Shown in pieces: positions 52,143 through 59,715 of a stretch of DNA of 64,000 nucleotides. Each line of letters starts with the position of its first letter. Within the stretch, counting starts at the first letter, position 1. The stretch covers positions 17,641-81,640 of the forward strand of contig JAWKHR010000028.1 in assembly GCA_041394725.1 (NCBI GenBank). Reading direction: 5' to 3'. The position numbers and the translations under genes are program-made. The notes beneath the pieces were generated by a model. The model worked only from the letters and a program-made list of their open reading frames with translations. It was not told the origin of the DNA and searched no databases. The DNA comes from JAWKHR01 sp041394725 (GTDB taxonomy: Bacteria > Acidobacteriota > Vicinamibacteria > Vicinamibacterales > SCN-69-37).

Positions 52143-52595
52143 ATGACGATGGACATGAAGAACGTGGTTGCCGCCGTTCTGGGCTTCGCGGCGGTTGTGA
52201 CGGTCGCGACGCTGGCGGCTCAGGACCGGCCCGTGGACAGGGCGTTCGCGCAGTACGATCGAATCGCGCAGGCGCTGGCCAAGGACTCTTTGGAGGGCGT
52301 TTCCACGGCGGCCGCGGCGCTGCAGCCGCTCGCGGTCGAGGTCGGCGGCGACGCGGCGAAGGCGCCAGCGACGAAGCTGGCCGCGGCGACATCCCTCGAA
52401 GACGTTCGCGCGGCCTTTGGAGAGTTGTCCGAGGTGCTCGTGACGAAGTTCCTCGACGCCGAATTGCCTGGCGTGGTCGGGTTCGTCTGCACGATGAAGA
52501 AGACCCAGTGGGCTCAGCGCGGGGAAACGGCCGCGAATCCGTACTACGGCAAGGCGATGGCGACCTGCGGCGTGCCGATCAAGCGCGGCGGGTAG
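52143..52595 (+). CDS. Exported DUF3347-like protein, second copy
   Basis: A 150-residue secreted protein: signal peptide (about 1-26), helical DUF3347-like domain, and C-terminal cysteines in GFVCTMKKTQW and GKAMATCGVPIK. It is closely related to the protein at 10981 (same RPVDRAFAxYDRI and ANPYxGKAM blocks). GGAGGG precedes the ATG at 52143. Copper binding is inferred. Confidence 0.8.
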   Translation: MTMDMKNVVAAVLGFAAVVTVATLAAQDRPVDRAFAQYDRIAQALAKDSLEGVSTAAAALQPLAVEVGGDAAKAPATKLAAATSLEDVRAAFGELSEVLVTKFLDAELPGVVGFVCTMKKTQWAQRGETAANPYYGKAMATCGVPIKRGG

Positions 52596-52624
52596 GCGAC
52601 GGTCCGCGCAACCGCGGAGTCGCG

Positions 52625-52688
52625 CCGGTTTCACGCACGACGAAACCGGGACGCCCCGCGCGATGCGAGGCACCCCGGCGTCGGGGCG
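52625..52688 (+). terminator. Hairpins after the cus unit
   Basis: CCGGTTTC (52625-52632) pairs exactly with GAAACCGG (52642-52649) over a 9-base loop, followed by a second pairing CGCCCCG (52652-52658) with CGGGGCG (52682-52688). No U-run. They mark a likely end of the cus transcript before the next unit. Confidence 0.5.
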
Positions 52689-52862
52689 CCTGCAGTGCCG
52701 CCGGCAGCGCCTGAGTGACGCCGACGCCTCCTGCTTCACGAGTCTCACATGAAACGGAAAGCCGTTCTCCAGCCGCAGGACCGCGGGCACGGAACAGCGA
52801 GTCTCCGGTGCACGTCGAGGGGTCTGCAATCGGGTCGAGGCCCGCAGGGTCCGGTGCGCTGA

Positions 52863-52868
52863 TATACT
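52863..52868 (+). promoter_or_regulatory. TATACT -10 box for a possibly leaderless gene
   Basis: TATACT stands out in GC-rich sequence 8 bases before the ATG at 52877, so transcription would start at or next to the ATG. There is no ribosome-binding site between. No clear -35 element is seen. Confidence 0.4.
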
Positions 52869-52876
52869 TTTGGCGT

Positions 52877-53242
52877 ATGAGCGCTTGGCGCGCCAGCAGT
52901 CTCGTTCGAGCCGTCGTCGTCGTGCTGCTCGTGTGGACGGCGATCGACATGACGAACGCGTGGCTTTGCCGGCTCGACAACGAGGGCGGCGCAGTTGTGC
53001 TGGCCGGCGATGAAGCGCCAGCCCGCATCGCCGGCGCTGGGTCGTCGCCAGCGTCCCCGGCCGCACCGGCCAGTGCTGCCCACGTTGACGACTGTTTCTG
53101 CTGCTCGCACTGCGTTCGCCCCGGCCTGCGCGCACCCATCCCGGCACCGCTCGCGACCTTGCGCGTCACCGCTCCTCTCGCCGTGCAGGCGATTCAATCC
53201 GCGTCCGATCCGCTCGACCACCCGCCCCAGTCCCGCAGCTAG
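52877..53242 (+). CDS. Small exported Cys-rich protein before the czc operon
   Basis: A 121-residue protein: N-terminal helix (about 10-29), an Ala/Pro-rich linker, a dense Cys cluster (DDCFCCSHCVRP) and a Pro-rich tail. The layout matches proteins at 16187 and 41550. It may bind or buffer metal at the periplasmic face. Family not recognised. Confidence 0.62.
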   Translation: MSAWRASSLVRAVVVVLLVWTAIDMTNAWLCRLDNEGGAVVLAGDEAPARIAGAGSSPASPAAPASAAHVDDCFCCSHCVRPGLRAPIPAPLATLRVTAPLAVQAIQSASDPLDHPPQSRS

Positions 53243-53326
53243 TCCCGCGTCCTAGTTCCGAGCAGATTCTTCAGTGGGTTCGTGTTTGCCGGAGGCAACT
53301 TCCGCCTGCGGCCGGTCGAGAGGTCT

Positions 53327-54655
53327 ATGAGAACGTACGTGTTTCCGATTGCGGTTCTGTGGGTGGCGTCCGTGGCGTCAGCCGCGCAGGCCCAGCAGGC
53401 CGGCGTTCCGGCCCAGCTGGCGCTCGACGAGGCATGGCGTCTCGCGCGCGCCAACAATCCCACGTTGGCGGCCGAGCGCCAGATCGTCGAGATGGCGCAA
53501 GCCGATAGGCTCGGCGCGGCGCTCAGGCCCAACCCGGCCATTACGGTCGAGTCCGAGGGCTATCCGCTGTTCGAGGCACCGCGGCCGGCCTTCTGGAACG
53601 GCCAGGAGTTCACCCTCCGGTTCGATCAGGAGATCGAACTGGCCGGGCGGCGCCGGTTGCGCACGGAGTCCGCCGAAGCCGGCGTGGTCGTGGCGCGCGC
53701 CGCCGTGGCCGACGCCGAGCGCCGCCTGCGGCTCGAGGTCCAGCGGGCGTACTTCGAGGCCGTCCTGGCGAAGGCCAATCGGGACGCCGCGCGTGCCGCG
53801 CTCGACGAAATCACCCGCGTGATCGAGTTGAGCCGGGCCCGCGTTCGGCAGGGCGAAACCTCGGGCGCCGAGCTTCGCCGGCTCGAAGTCGAACGCCTGC
53901 GATTCGTGGACGATGCGTTCAACGACGAACTGGCGTACCAGAATGCCCGCAGCGCGCTGCTGGCCTTGATGGGCGCGACCGATCTCGCCCAGCTCTTTGA
54001 CGTCGTCGAACCGCTCGCCGCACCTGAAGATCTGCGACAGCGGTTCGACGTCGCGGCGGCCAGTGCCCTGCCGGCCGCAGTCCCAGCGCCTCTGCAGACC
54101 GAGGCGCTCACGAATCGCGCGGACCTGGTGGCCGCGCGCGGCGACGTCGAACGCCTCAACACCGAAACGCGGTTGCAGCGGGCACTGCGCACGCCCAACG
54201 TCACCGTCGGCGGAGGGTACCGGCGCGATCTGGGCACGAATGCCGTTGTGTTCGGCGTCACCGTGCCCCTGCCGCTCTTCAACCGCAACCAGGGAGGCGT
54301 CACCCGCGCGGAAGCCGAGCGCCGGCGCGCTCAAGCCCTGGCGCAGGCGACGGAAATCGAGGTCCGGCTCGACGTGCAGCGCGCGGCCAACGCGGTCGCC
54401 ATCAACCGGGCGCGTGTGGCCTACATCGAGGGCGAGTACCTCGCCAACGCCCGGCAGTCGCGCGACATCGTGCTGGCGTCGTACCGGCTGGGCGCGGCCG
54501 ATCTCATCGACTTCCTGGACGCGCAGCGGGCGTTCCGCGACGTCCAACGCACCTACAACCGGGCGCTCTTTGAGGAGCGGCTCAGCCTGTTCGCGCTCGA
54601 GGCAGCCGTCGGCGGGTCGAATGTGCCGGGGCGCGTTCCACAGAATCAGGAGTGA
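53327..54655 (+). CDS. czcC: CzcC-like outer-membrane efflux factor
   Basis: A 442-residue TolC-family protein with signal peptide ending AQAQQ, then paired coiled-coil repeats (ALDEAWRLARANNPTLAAE; EVQRAYFEAVLAKANRDAAR; RDIVLASYRLGAADLIDFLDAQRAFRD is the matching second half). GAGAGG precedes the ATG at 53327. It is the exit duct of a CzcCBA-type pump. Confidence 0.92.
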   Translation: MRTYVFPIAVLWVASVASAAQAQQAGVPAQLALDEAWRLARANNPTLAAERQIVEMAQADRLGAALRPNPAITVESEGYPLFEAPRPAFWNGQEFTLRFDQEIELAGRRRLRTESAEAGVVVARAAVADAERRLRLEVQRAYFEAVLAKANRDAARAALDEITRVIELSRARVRQGETSGAELRRLEVERLRFVDDAFNDELAYQNARSALLALMGATDLAQLFDVVEPLAAPEDLRQRFDVAAASALPAAVPAPLQTEALTNRADLVAARGDVERLNTETRLQRALRTPNVTVGGGYRRDLGTNAVVFGVTVPLPLFNRNQGGVTRAEAERRRAQALAQATEIEVRLDVQRAANAVAINRARVAYIEGEYLANARQSRDIVLASYRLGAADLIDFLDAQRAFRDVQRTYNRALFEERLSLFALEAAVGGSNVPGRVPQNQE

Positions 54656-54659
54656 ACCG

Positions 54660-55931
54660 ATGTTCCAGGAGCAGAAACAGGGTCGCTGGCGATTCAGTCC
54701 CCTTGTGGTTGCCGGCGCGTTGATGCTGGGCGTCGCGCTCGGCGCCGTGCTGGTCATGGCGGTACGCCAGGGCGGGGCCCCAACGCCTGAGGAGAATCAC
54801 GCGAGTGACTTGGCCCCGGGCGTCGTCGAGCTGACCGAGGCGGCACAGCGTAACGCCCAGGTTGCCACCGTTCAGCCGACGGTCGGCGAGCTACCGGTGA
54901 CGCTTGACGTCACCGGTGTCGTCACGCCGGACAGCTCGCGCGTGGCCCACATCCGCCCGCTTGCGCGTGGCCTTATCGAGGACGTGCATGTCGCGCTGGG
55001 ATCCCGCGTCCAACGAGGCCAGCCGCTCGTCACCTACGACAACATCGCCCTCGGCGAGTTGGTGTCGGAGTTCCTCGCCGAACGCGCGGCGCTGGAACAG
55101 GCGCGCACCGACCTCGAGGTCCGGCGCACGGAGCTGCAGCGCGCCGAAGAGCTGATCAAGATCGAGGCCATTGCGCAGCAGACGCTGGACGTGCGTCGGG
55201 CCGAGTTCCGTAACGCCGAGGCCGCCGTCGCCAGCCGGACCGCACAGGTCGCGCGCGTCGAGGAGCAAATCCATCGTTTCGGCCTGTCCGACGAGGATCT
55301 GTCACGCCTGACACCAGAGGAGAATCAGGCCGGCCACCGGGTCGCGTCGCACAACGTCCTGCGGGCTCCATTCTCCGGCATCGTGACGATGCGCGAGGTG
55401 GCGGCGGGCGAACTCGTCGAGCCGGATCGCGAACTGTTCACGATCACCGACCTGGCGACCGTCTGGGTCCTGGCCGACGTGTACGAAAAGGACCTCGGGC
55501 GAATCGCCCCGGGCACGGACGTGACGCTGCGTGTCGGCGCGTACCCGGAGCGCACATTCCGGGGACGGCTGACGTACATCGGCGATGCCATCGATCCACA
55601 GAGCCGCACCGCCAAGGTTCGCTGCGTCGTCGCCAACCCCGATGGCGCGTTGAAGCTGGAGATGTTCGCGTCGGTCGCAATTCCGACGACCGAACGCCGC
55701 CAGACGATGTTCGTGCCGACGGACGCCGTGCAACAGATCGACGGCCGGTCCGTGGTCTTCGTCCGCCAGTCGGCGACGCGCTTCATCCGGCGCGATGTCG
55801 CGCTGGGCGTCAATGCCGGCGACGTGCAGGAGATCCTGAGCGGCCTCGAGGCGAGCGACGTGGTCGTCAGCGCCGGCAGCTTCCATCTGAAGACCGCGCT
55901 GCTGCAAGAGCGCATCGGCGACGAGCACTGA
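54660..55931 (+). CDS. czcB: CzcB-like periplasmic adaptor
   Basis: A 423-residue HlyD-type adaptor: N-terminal helix (about 14-36), lipoyl half-motifs, an alpha-hairpin (about 125-205) and the barrel and membrane-proximal domains (NVLRAPFSGIVTMREVAAGE, YPERTFRGRLTYIGD). No heavy-metal-binding domain, unlike the CusB-like protein. CAGGAG precedes the ATG at 54660. It joins CzcC and CzcA. Confidence 0.94.
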   Translation: MFQEQKQGRWRFSPLVVAGALMLGVALGAVLVMAVRQGGAPTPEENHASDLAPGVVELTEAAQRNAQVATVQPTVGELPVTLDVTGVVTPDSSRVAHIRPLARGLIEDVHVALGSRVQRGQPLVTYDNIALGELVSEFLAERAALEQARTDLEVRRTELQRAEELIKIEAIAQQTLDVRRAEFRNAEAAVASRTAQVARVEEQIHRFGLSDEDLSRLTPEENQAGHRVASHNVLRAPFSGIVTMREVAAGELVEPDRELFTITDLATVWVLADVYEKDLGRIAPGTDVTLRVGAYPERTFRGRLTYIGDAIDPQSRTAKVRCVVANPDGALKLEMFASVAIPTTERRQTMFVPTDAVQQIDGRSVVFVRQSATRFIRRDVALGVNAGDVQEILSGLEASDVVVSAGSFHLKTALLQERIGDEH

Positions 55932-55941
55932 GAGGTCAACC

Positions 55942-58900
55942 ATGCATCGACTGGTCGAGCTCTCGCTCAGAAACAAGTTCGTCGTCATCATCCTGACGCT
56001 GACGCTGGTCGGCGTGGGCGTGGCCGCGATGCTGCGCCTGCCGATCGACGCGGTGCCGGACGTGACCCCTAATCAGGTTCTCGTCCTGACGCAGGCGCCG
56101 GGCCTGGGACCGGAAGAAGTCGAGCGGTTCATTACCTTTCCCGTCGAGACCGCGATGAGCGGCCTGCCCGGCCTAACCGAGATTCGGTCAGTCTCACGAT
56201 TCGGCCTCTCCTCGGTCTACGTGTACTTCGAGGAGGGCATGGACCTCTACTTCGCGCGGCGGCTGGTCATGGAGCGCCTGCCTGAAGCGCGAGCGGCCAT
56301 CCCCGAAGGCTTCGAAGCGCCCGAGATGGGCCCGATCAGCACGGGCCTCGGCGAGATCTACCAGTTTGAGGTCCGGGGCGAGGGCTACTCGTTGATGGAG
56401 CTTCGCAGCATCCTCGAATGGGACGTCGCATTCAAGCTGCGCTCGGTTCCAGGGGTGGTGGAGGTCAATGCCTACGGCGGCGAGCTCAAGACATACGAAG
56501 TGCAGATCGATCCCGATCGGCTGCTGGCGTACAAGCTCTCGCTCGATGCGGTCTTCGAGGCGATCCGGCGCAACAACGCCAATGCGGGCGGCGCCTACAT
56601 CGAGCGGGCTCAGGAGCAGTACGTCATCCGCGGCGAGGGGCTCGTCGGCACTCTGGCCGATCTCGAGAACATCGTCGTCGCGGCCGCGCCGGACGGCGCG
56701 CCCATCTACATCAAGAACCTGGGCCGGGCGGTACTCGCGCCACAGGTCCGGCAGGGCGCCGTGACGAGGGACGGCCGCGGCGAGATCGTGACCGGCGTCG
56801 TGATGATGCTGATGGGCGCCAACTCCAGAGTCGTCGCGACGGACGTGCGCGAGCGCCTCGAGGAGATTGCCGCCAGCCTGCCCGAGGGCGTCGAGATCGA
56901 CACGTACTACGATCGCACGGACCTGGTGCGGCGGACGATTGCGACCGTGGAGCGGAATCTGGCCGAGGGCGGCCTGCTCGTGATTGCCGTGCTCCTGCTG
57001 CTCCTCGGGAACCTGCGGGGCGGCCTCATCGTCGCTTCCGCCATTCCGCTGTCGATGCTCTTTGCCTTCACCGGCATGCTGCAGGCGGGCATCTCCGGGA
57101 ACCTCATGAGCCTCGGCGCCATCGACTTCGGCCTCATCGTCGACGGCTCGGTCATCATGATCGAGAACATCGTTCGACGGCTCGGCGAAGCGCGGCAGGC
57201 CGGCGTCTCCCGGGAGGAAGTCATCCGCGATGCGGGCCGCGAGGTCGCGAGACCGATCTTCTTCGCCGTGCTGATCATCACGGTCGTCTACCTGCCCATC
57301 CTCACGCTCGAAGGCGTCGAGGGCAAGATGTTCCGGCCGATGGCGCTGACGGTCGTCCTCGCGCTGATCGGGTCGCTGATTCTGGCGCTTACGCTCATGC
57401 CTGTGCTGGCGGCACTTCTGTTCCGAGGCCGTCTGCAGGAGCGGGAACCGCGCGTGATGCGGTGGCTGGCGGCCCGGTACCGGCCGGCTCTCGAGGCCTC
57501 GATCCGGCGTCCGGTGCTGACGGCTGGCATGGCCGCGGCCGTGTTCGCGGTGTCGCTCGTCGCCGTGCCGTTCATGGGCACGGAGTTCATCCCGAAGCTG
57601 GACGAAGGGGCCGTCGCGCTCCAGGCGTGGCGCCTGCCGAGCGTCGCGTTGTCCGAGTCGGTCAAGAGCACGACACTCATCGAGAAGACGCTCCGGCAGT
57701 TCCCCGAGGTCGTCACCGTCGTGTCGCGGACCGGCCAGGCGGAGATCCCGACGGATCCGATGGGCGTCGAGACCAGCGACGTGTACGTCATCCTCAAGGA
57801 CCGGAGCGGGTGGACGACGGCATCGACCCGTGACGAGCTGATCGCGGCGTTCGACGCCGCTCTGGATGAGGAAGTGCCAGGCAACGTCTTCAGCTACTCC
57901 CAGCCGATCGAGCTGCGCGTGCAGGAGCTCATTGCCGGCGTGCGGTCCGATCTGGCGGTCACGTTGTACGGAGACGACCTCGAGGAGCTGCGGCGCGTTG
58001 GGGGTGAGATTGTTCAGGTCGTGTCGAGCGTACCAGGCGCAGCCGATGTCAAGCTCGAACAGACCGGAGGCCTGCCATTCCTTCGGGTCAAGATCCGCCG
58101 GGATGCCATCGCCCGCTACGGCATCAACGCGGCCGACGTGCTGCAGGTCGTGCAGGCCATGGGTGGAGCGCAGGTCGGCGAGGTCCTCGAAGGCCAGCGG
58201 CGCTTCGCCGTACAGGTCCGCTTCACGCCGGAGAGCCGCGCGGACGTGGCACGCATCCAGAATCTCAAGGTCGCCGATCCCCAGGGACGCCTCATCCCGC
58301 TCTCGCAGCTCGCCGACGTGGTTGTCGAAGAGGGACCGGCGCAGATCAGCCGGGAGAACATCCACCGGCGCATCTCGGTGGAGGCGAACGTCCGTGGCCG
58401 CGATCTCGGAAGTTTCGTGGCCGATGTCCAGCGTGCCCTCGACGAACGCATCACGCTGCCGACGGGATTCTACGTGGAGTTCGGCGGCCAGTTCGAGAAT
58501 CTCCAGCGCGCCAGCGCACGACTGGCGATCGTGCTGCCGGTCGCGTTGTTCCTCATCTTCGTGCTCGTCTACATGACCTTCAACGCCGTGCGACCCGCGC
58601 TGCTGATCCTCGTCAATATCCCGATTGCCGCCACCGGCGGCATCTTCGCGCTGCTCGCGCGCGGGATGCCGTTCAGCATCTCCGCCGGCGTGGGCTTCAT
58701 CGCGCTGTTCGGCGTGGCGGTCATGAACGGCCTGGTCCTGCTCTCGCACATCGAGGACCTGCGCCGGGCTGGCGTCGGTCTGGCCGAAGCGGTCGTGCGC
58801 GGGTCGATGGAGAAGATGCGCGCCATGATCATGGCCCCCCTTGTCGCCGGCCTGGGGTTCGTGCCCATGGCGCTGTCGGCCACGGCCGGCGCCGAGGTCC

Positions 58901-59019
58901 AGCGTCCGTTGGCCACGGTCGTGATTGGCGGCCTCGTGACGTCGACGGCCCTCACCCTGTTCGTCCTGCCGGCGCTGTACCGGCGTGTCGCGCGAGAGCG
59001 CCCGGAGGTGGAACTGTGA
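55942..59019 (+). CDS. czcA: CzcA-like divalent-cation RND efflux pump
   Basis: A 1025-residue RND pump. TM4 reads DFGLIVDGSVIMIEN, the HME1 (Co/Zn/Cd) signature, and the three Met residues of CusA are absent (LQAWRLPSVAL in place of YMP). It exports divalent cations by proton antiport together with CzcB and CzcC. Metal range is inferred from the signature. Confidence 0.95.
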   Translation: MHRLVELSLRNKFVVIILTLTLVGVGVAAMLRLPIDAVPDVTPNQVLVLTQAPGLGPEEVERFITFPVETAMSGLPGLTEIRSVSRFGLSSVYVYFEEGMDLYFARRLVMERLPEARAAIPEGFEAPEMGPISTGLGEIYQFEVRGEGYSLMELRSILEWDVAFKLRSVPGVVEVNAYGGELKTYEVQIDPDRLLAYKLSLDAVFEAIRRNNANAGGAYIERAQEQYVIRGEGLVGTLADLENIVVAAAPDGAPIYIKNLGRAVLAPQVRQGAVTRDGRGEIVTGVVMMLMGANSRVVATDVRERLEEIAASLPEGVEIDTYYDRTDLVRRTIATVERNLAEGGLLVIAVLLLLLGNLRGGLIVASAIPLSMLFAFTGMLQAGISGNLMSLGAIDFGLIVDGSVIMIENIVRRLGEARQAGVSREEVIRDAGREVARPIFFAVLIITVVYLPILTLEGVEGKMFRPMALTVVLALIGSLILALTLMPVLAALLFRGRLQEREPRVMRWLAARYRPALEASIRRPVLTAGMAAAVFAVSLVAVPFMGTEFIPKLDEGAVALQAWRLPSVALSESVKSTTLIEKTLRQFPEVVTVVSRTGQAEIPTDPMGVETSDVYVILKDRSGWTTASTRDELIAAFDAALDEEVPGNVFSYSQPIELRVQELIAGVRSDLAVTLYGDDLEELRRVGGEIVQVVSSVPGAADVKLEQTGGLPFLRVKIRRDAIARYGINAADVLQVVQAMGGAQVGEVLEGQRRFAVQVRFTPESRADVARIQNLKVADPQGRLIPLSQLADVVVEEGPAQISRENIHRRISVEANVRGRDLGSFVADVQRALDERITLPTGFYVEFGGQFENLQRASARLAIVLPVALFLIFVLVYMTFNAVRPALLILVNIPIAATGGIFALLARGMPFSISAGVGFIALFGVAVMNGLVLLSHIEDLRRAGVGLAEAVVRGSMEKMRAMIMAPLVAGLGFVPMALSATAGAEVQRPLATVVIGGLVTSTALTLFVLPALYRRVARERPEVEL

Positions 59020-59354
59020 TGTACGAGATCAAGGCCATCATCAGGCGCGAGCGCCTCGAAGACGTGCTGCGGGGCCTGCACGCGATGCAGGGCGTCCCCG
59101 GCGCGACGGTGTCGGTAGTCAAGGGCTACGGGAGGCGGCAAGCCGAGGGTGACGACTCACCGGCCGCGGAGTTTGGCGAGGTCGATGTGACCAAGCTCGA
59201 GCTGGTCGTGCCCGAGACCCTCGTCGATCCGGTGACGTCGACGATTCAACGACTCGCCCATACGGGACGGGCAGGCGACGGGAAGATCTTCGTGCTTCCG
59301 GTCACCGAAGCGATCAAGGTGCGCTCCGGCGCGCGAGGACCTGACGCGTTGTAG
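59019..59354 (+). CDS. PII-like protein linked to the Czc unit
   Basis: A 111-residue PII-fold protein: YEIKAIIRRERLEDVLRGLHAM at the start and TGRAGDGKIFVLPVTEAIKVRSG at the end. The ATG at 59019 overlaps the czcA stop (TGATG) with GGAGG upstream; GTG 59016 is possible. Like the protein at 51736, it follows an RND pump and may sense a ligand or metal to tune it. Confidence 0.85.
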   Translation: MYEIKAIIRRERLEDVLRGLHAMQGVPGATVSVVKGYGRRQAEGDDSPAAEFGEVDVTKLELVVPETLVDPVTSTIQRLAHTGRAGDGKIFVLPVTEAIKVRSGARGPDAL

Positions 59355-59362
59355 GTGGATTT

Positions 59363-59713
59363 GTGGATCGAGCAGACGGCCCCGATCGCGGTTGGGCGCC
59401 CACACTGGCGGTGGCGAGCGCCGGTCTGACTGCGTTTGCGATCTTCATCCAGAGTCTGGTCCACAGCGGCCACGTGGATGACATTCCTTCTCATACGCAG
59501 ACGACGATCGTTCCCGTCCTGTCGATCGCCGCCGTGCTGTGTGGGCTTGGGCCGGTCGCTCCTCGCGCCTGGCGCGCGTTTCGATGTTGGGCACCCGATC
59601 GCTACCTGACGGTGACGATTCCGGTGCTGGTCCTGATGGGCCTTGGCCAGTGGCTGGGGGCAGCAGCCGCGGCCTCCCTCATTGCCGCGTGGATGGCGTT
59701 GAAACGCAGCTGA
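59363..59713 (+). CDS. Small three-helix membrane protein of unknown function
   Basis: A 116-residue protein with three hydrophobic segments (about 13-33, 47-68, 82-112) and a His/Asp-rich loop after the first helix (HSGHVDDIPSHTQ). GTG start at 59363, preceded by TAGGTGG. Between a PII-like gene and the P-type ATPase, it probably belongs to the same unit. No family recognised. Confidence 0.65.
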   Translation: MDRADGPDRGWAPTLAVASAGLTAFAIFIQSLVHSGHVDDIPSHTQTTIVPVLSIAAVLCGLGPVAPRAWRAFRCWAPDRYLTVTIPVLVLMGLGQWLGAAAAASLIAAWMALKRS

Positions 59714-59715
59714 CA

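Noticed and set aside
56194..58749. An 851-codon minus-strand frame opposite czcA
   Set aside because: Same reason: a mirror of the RND coding frame, with low-complexity charged sequence and no start signal.
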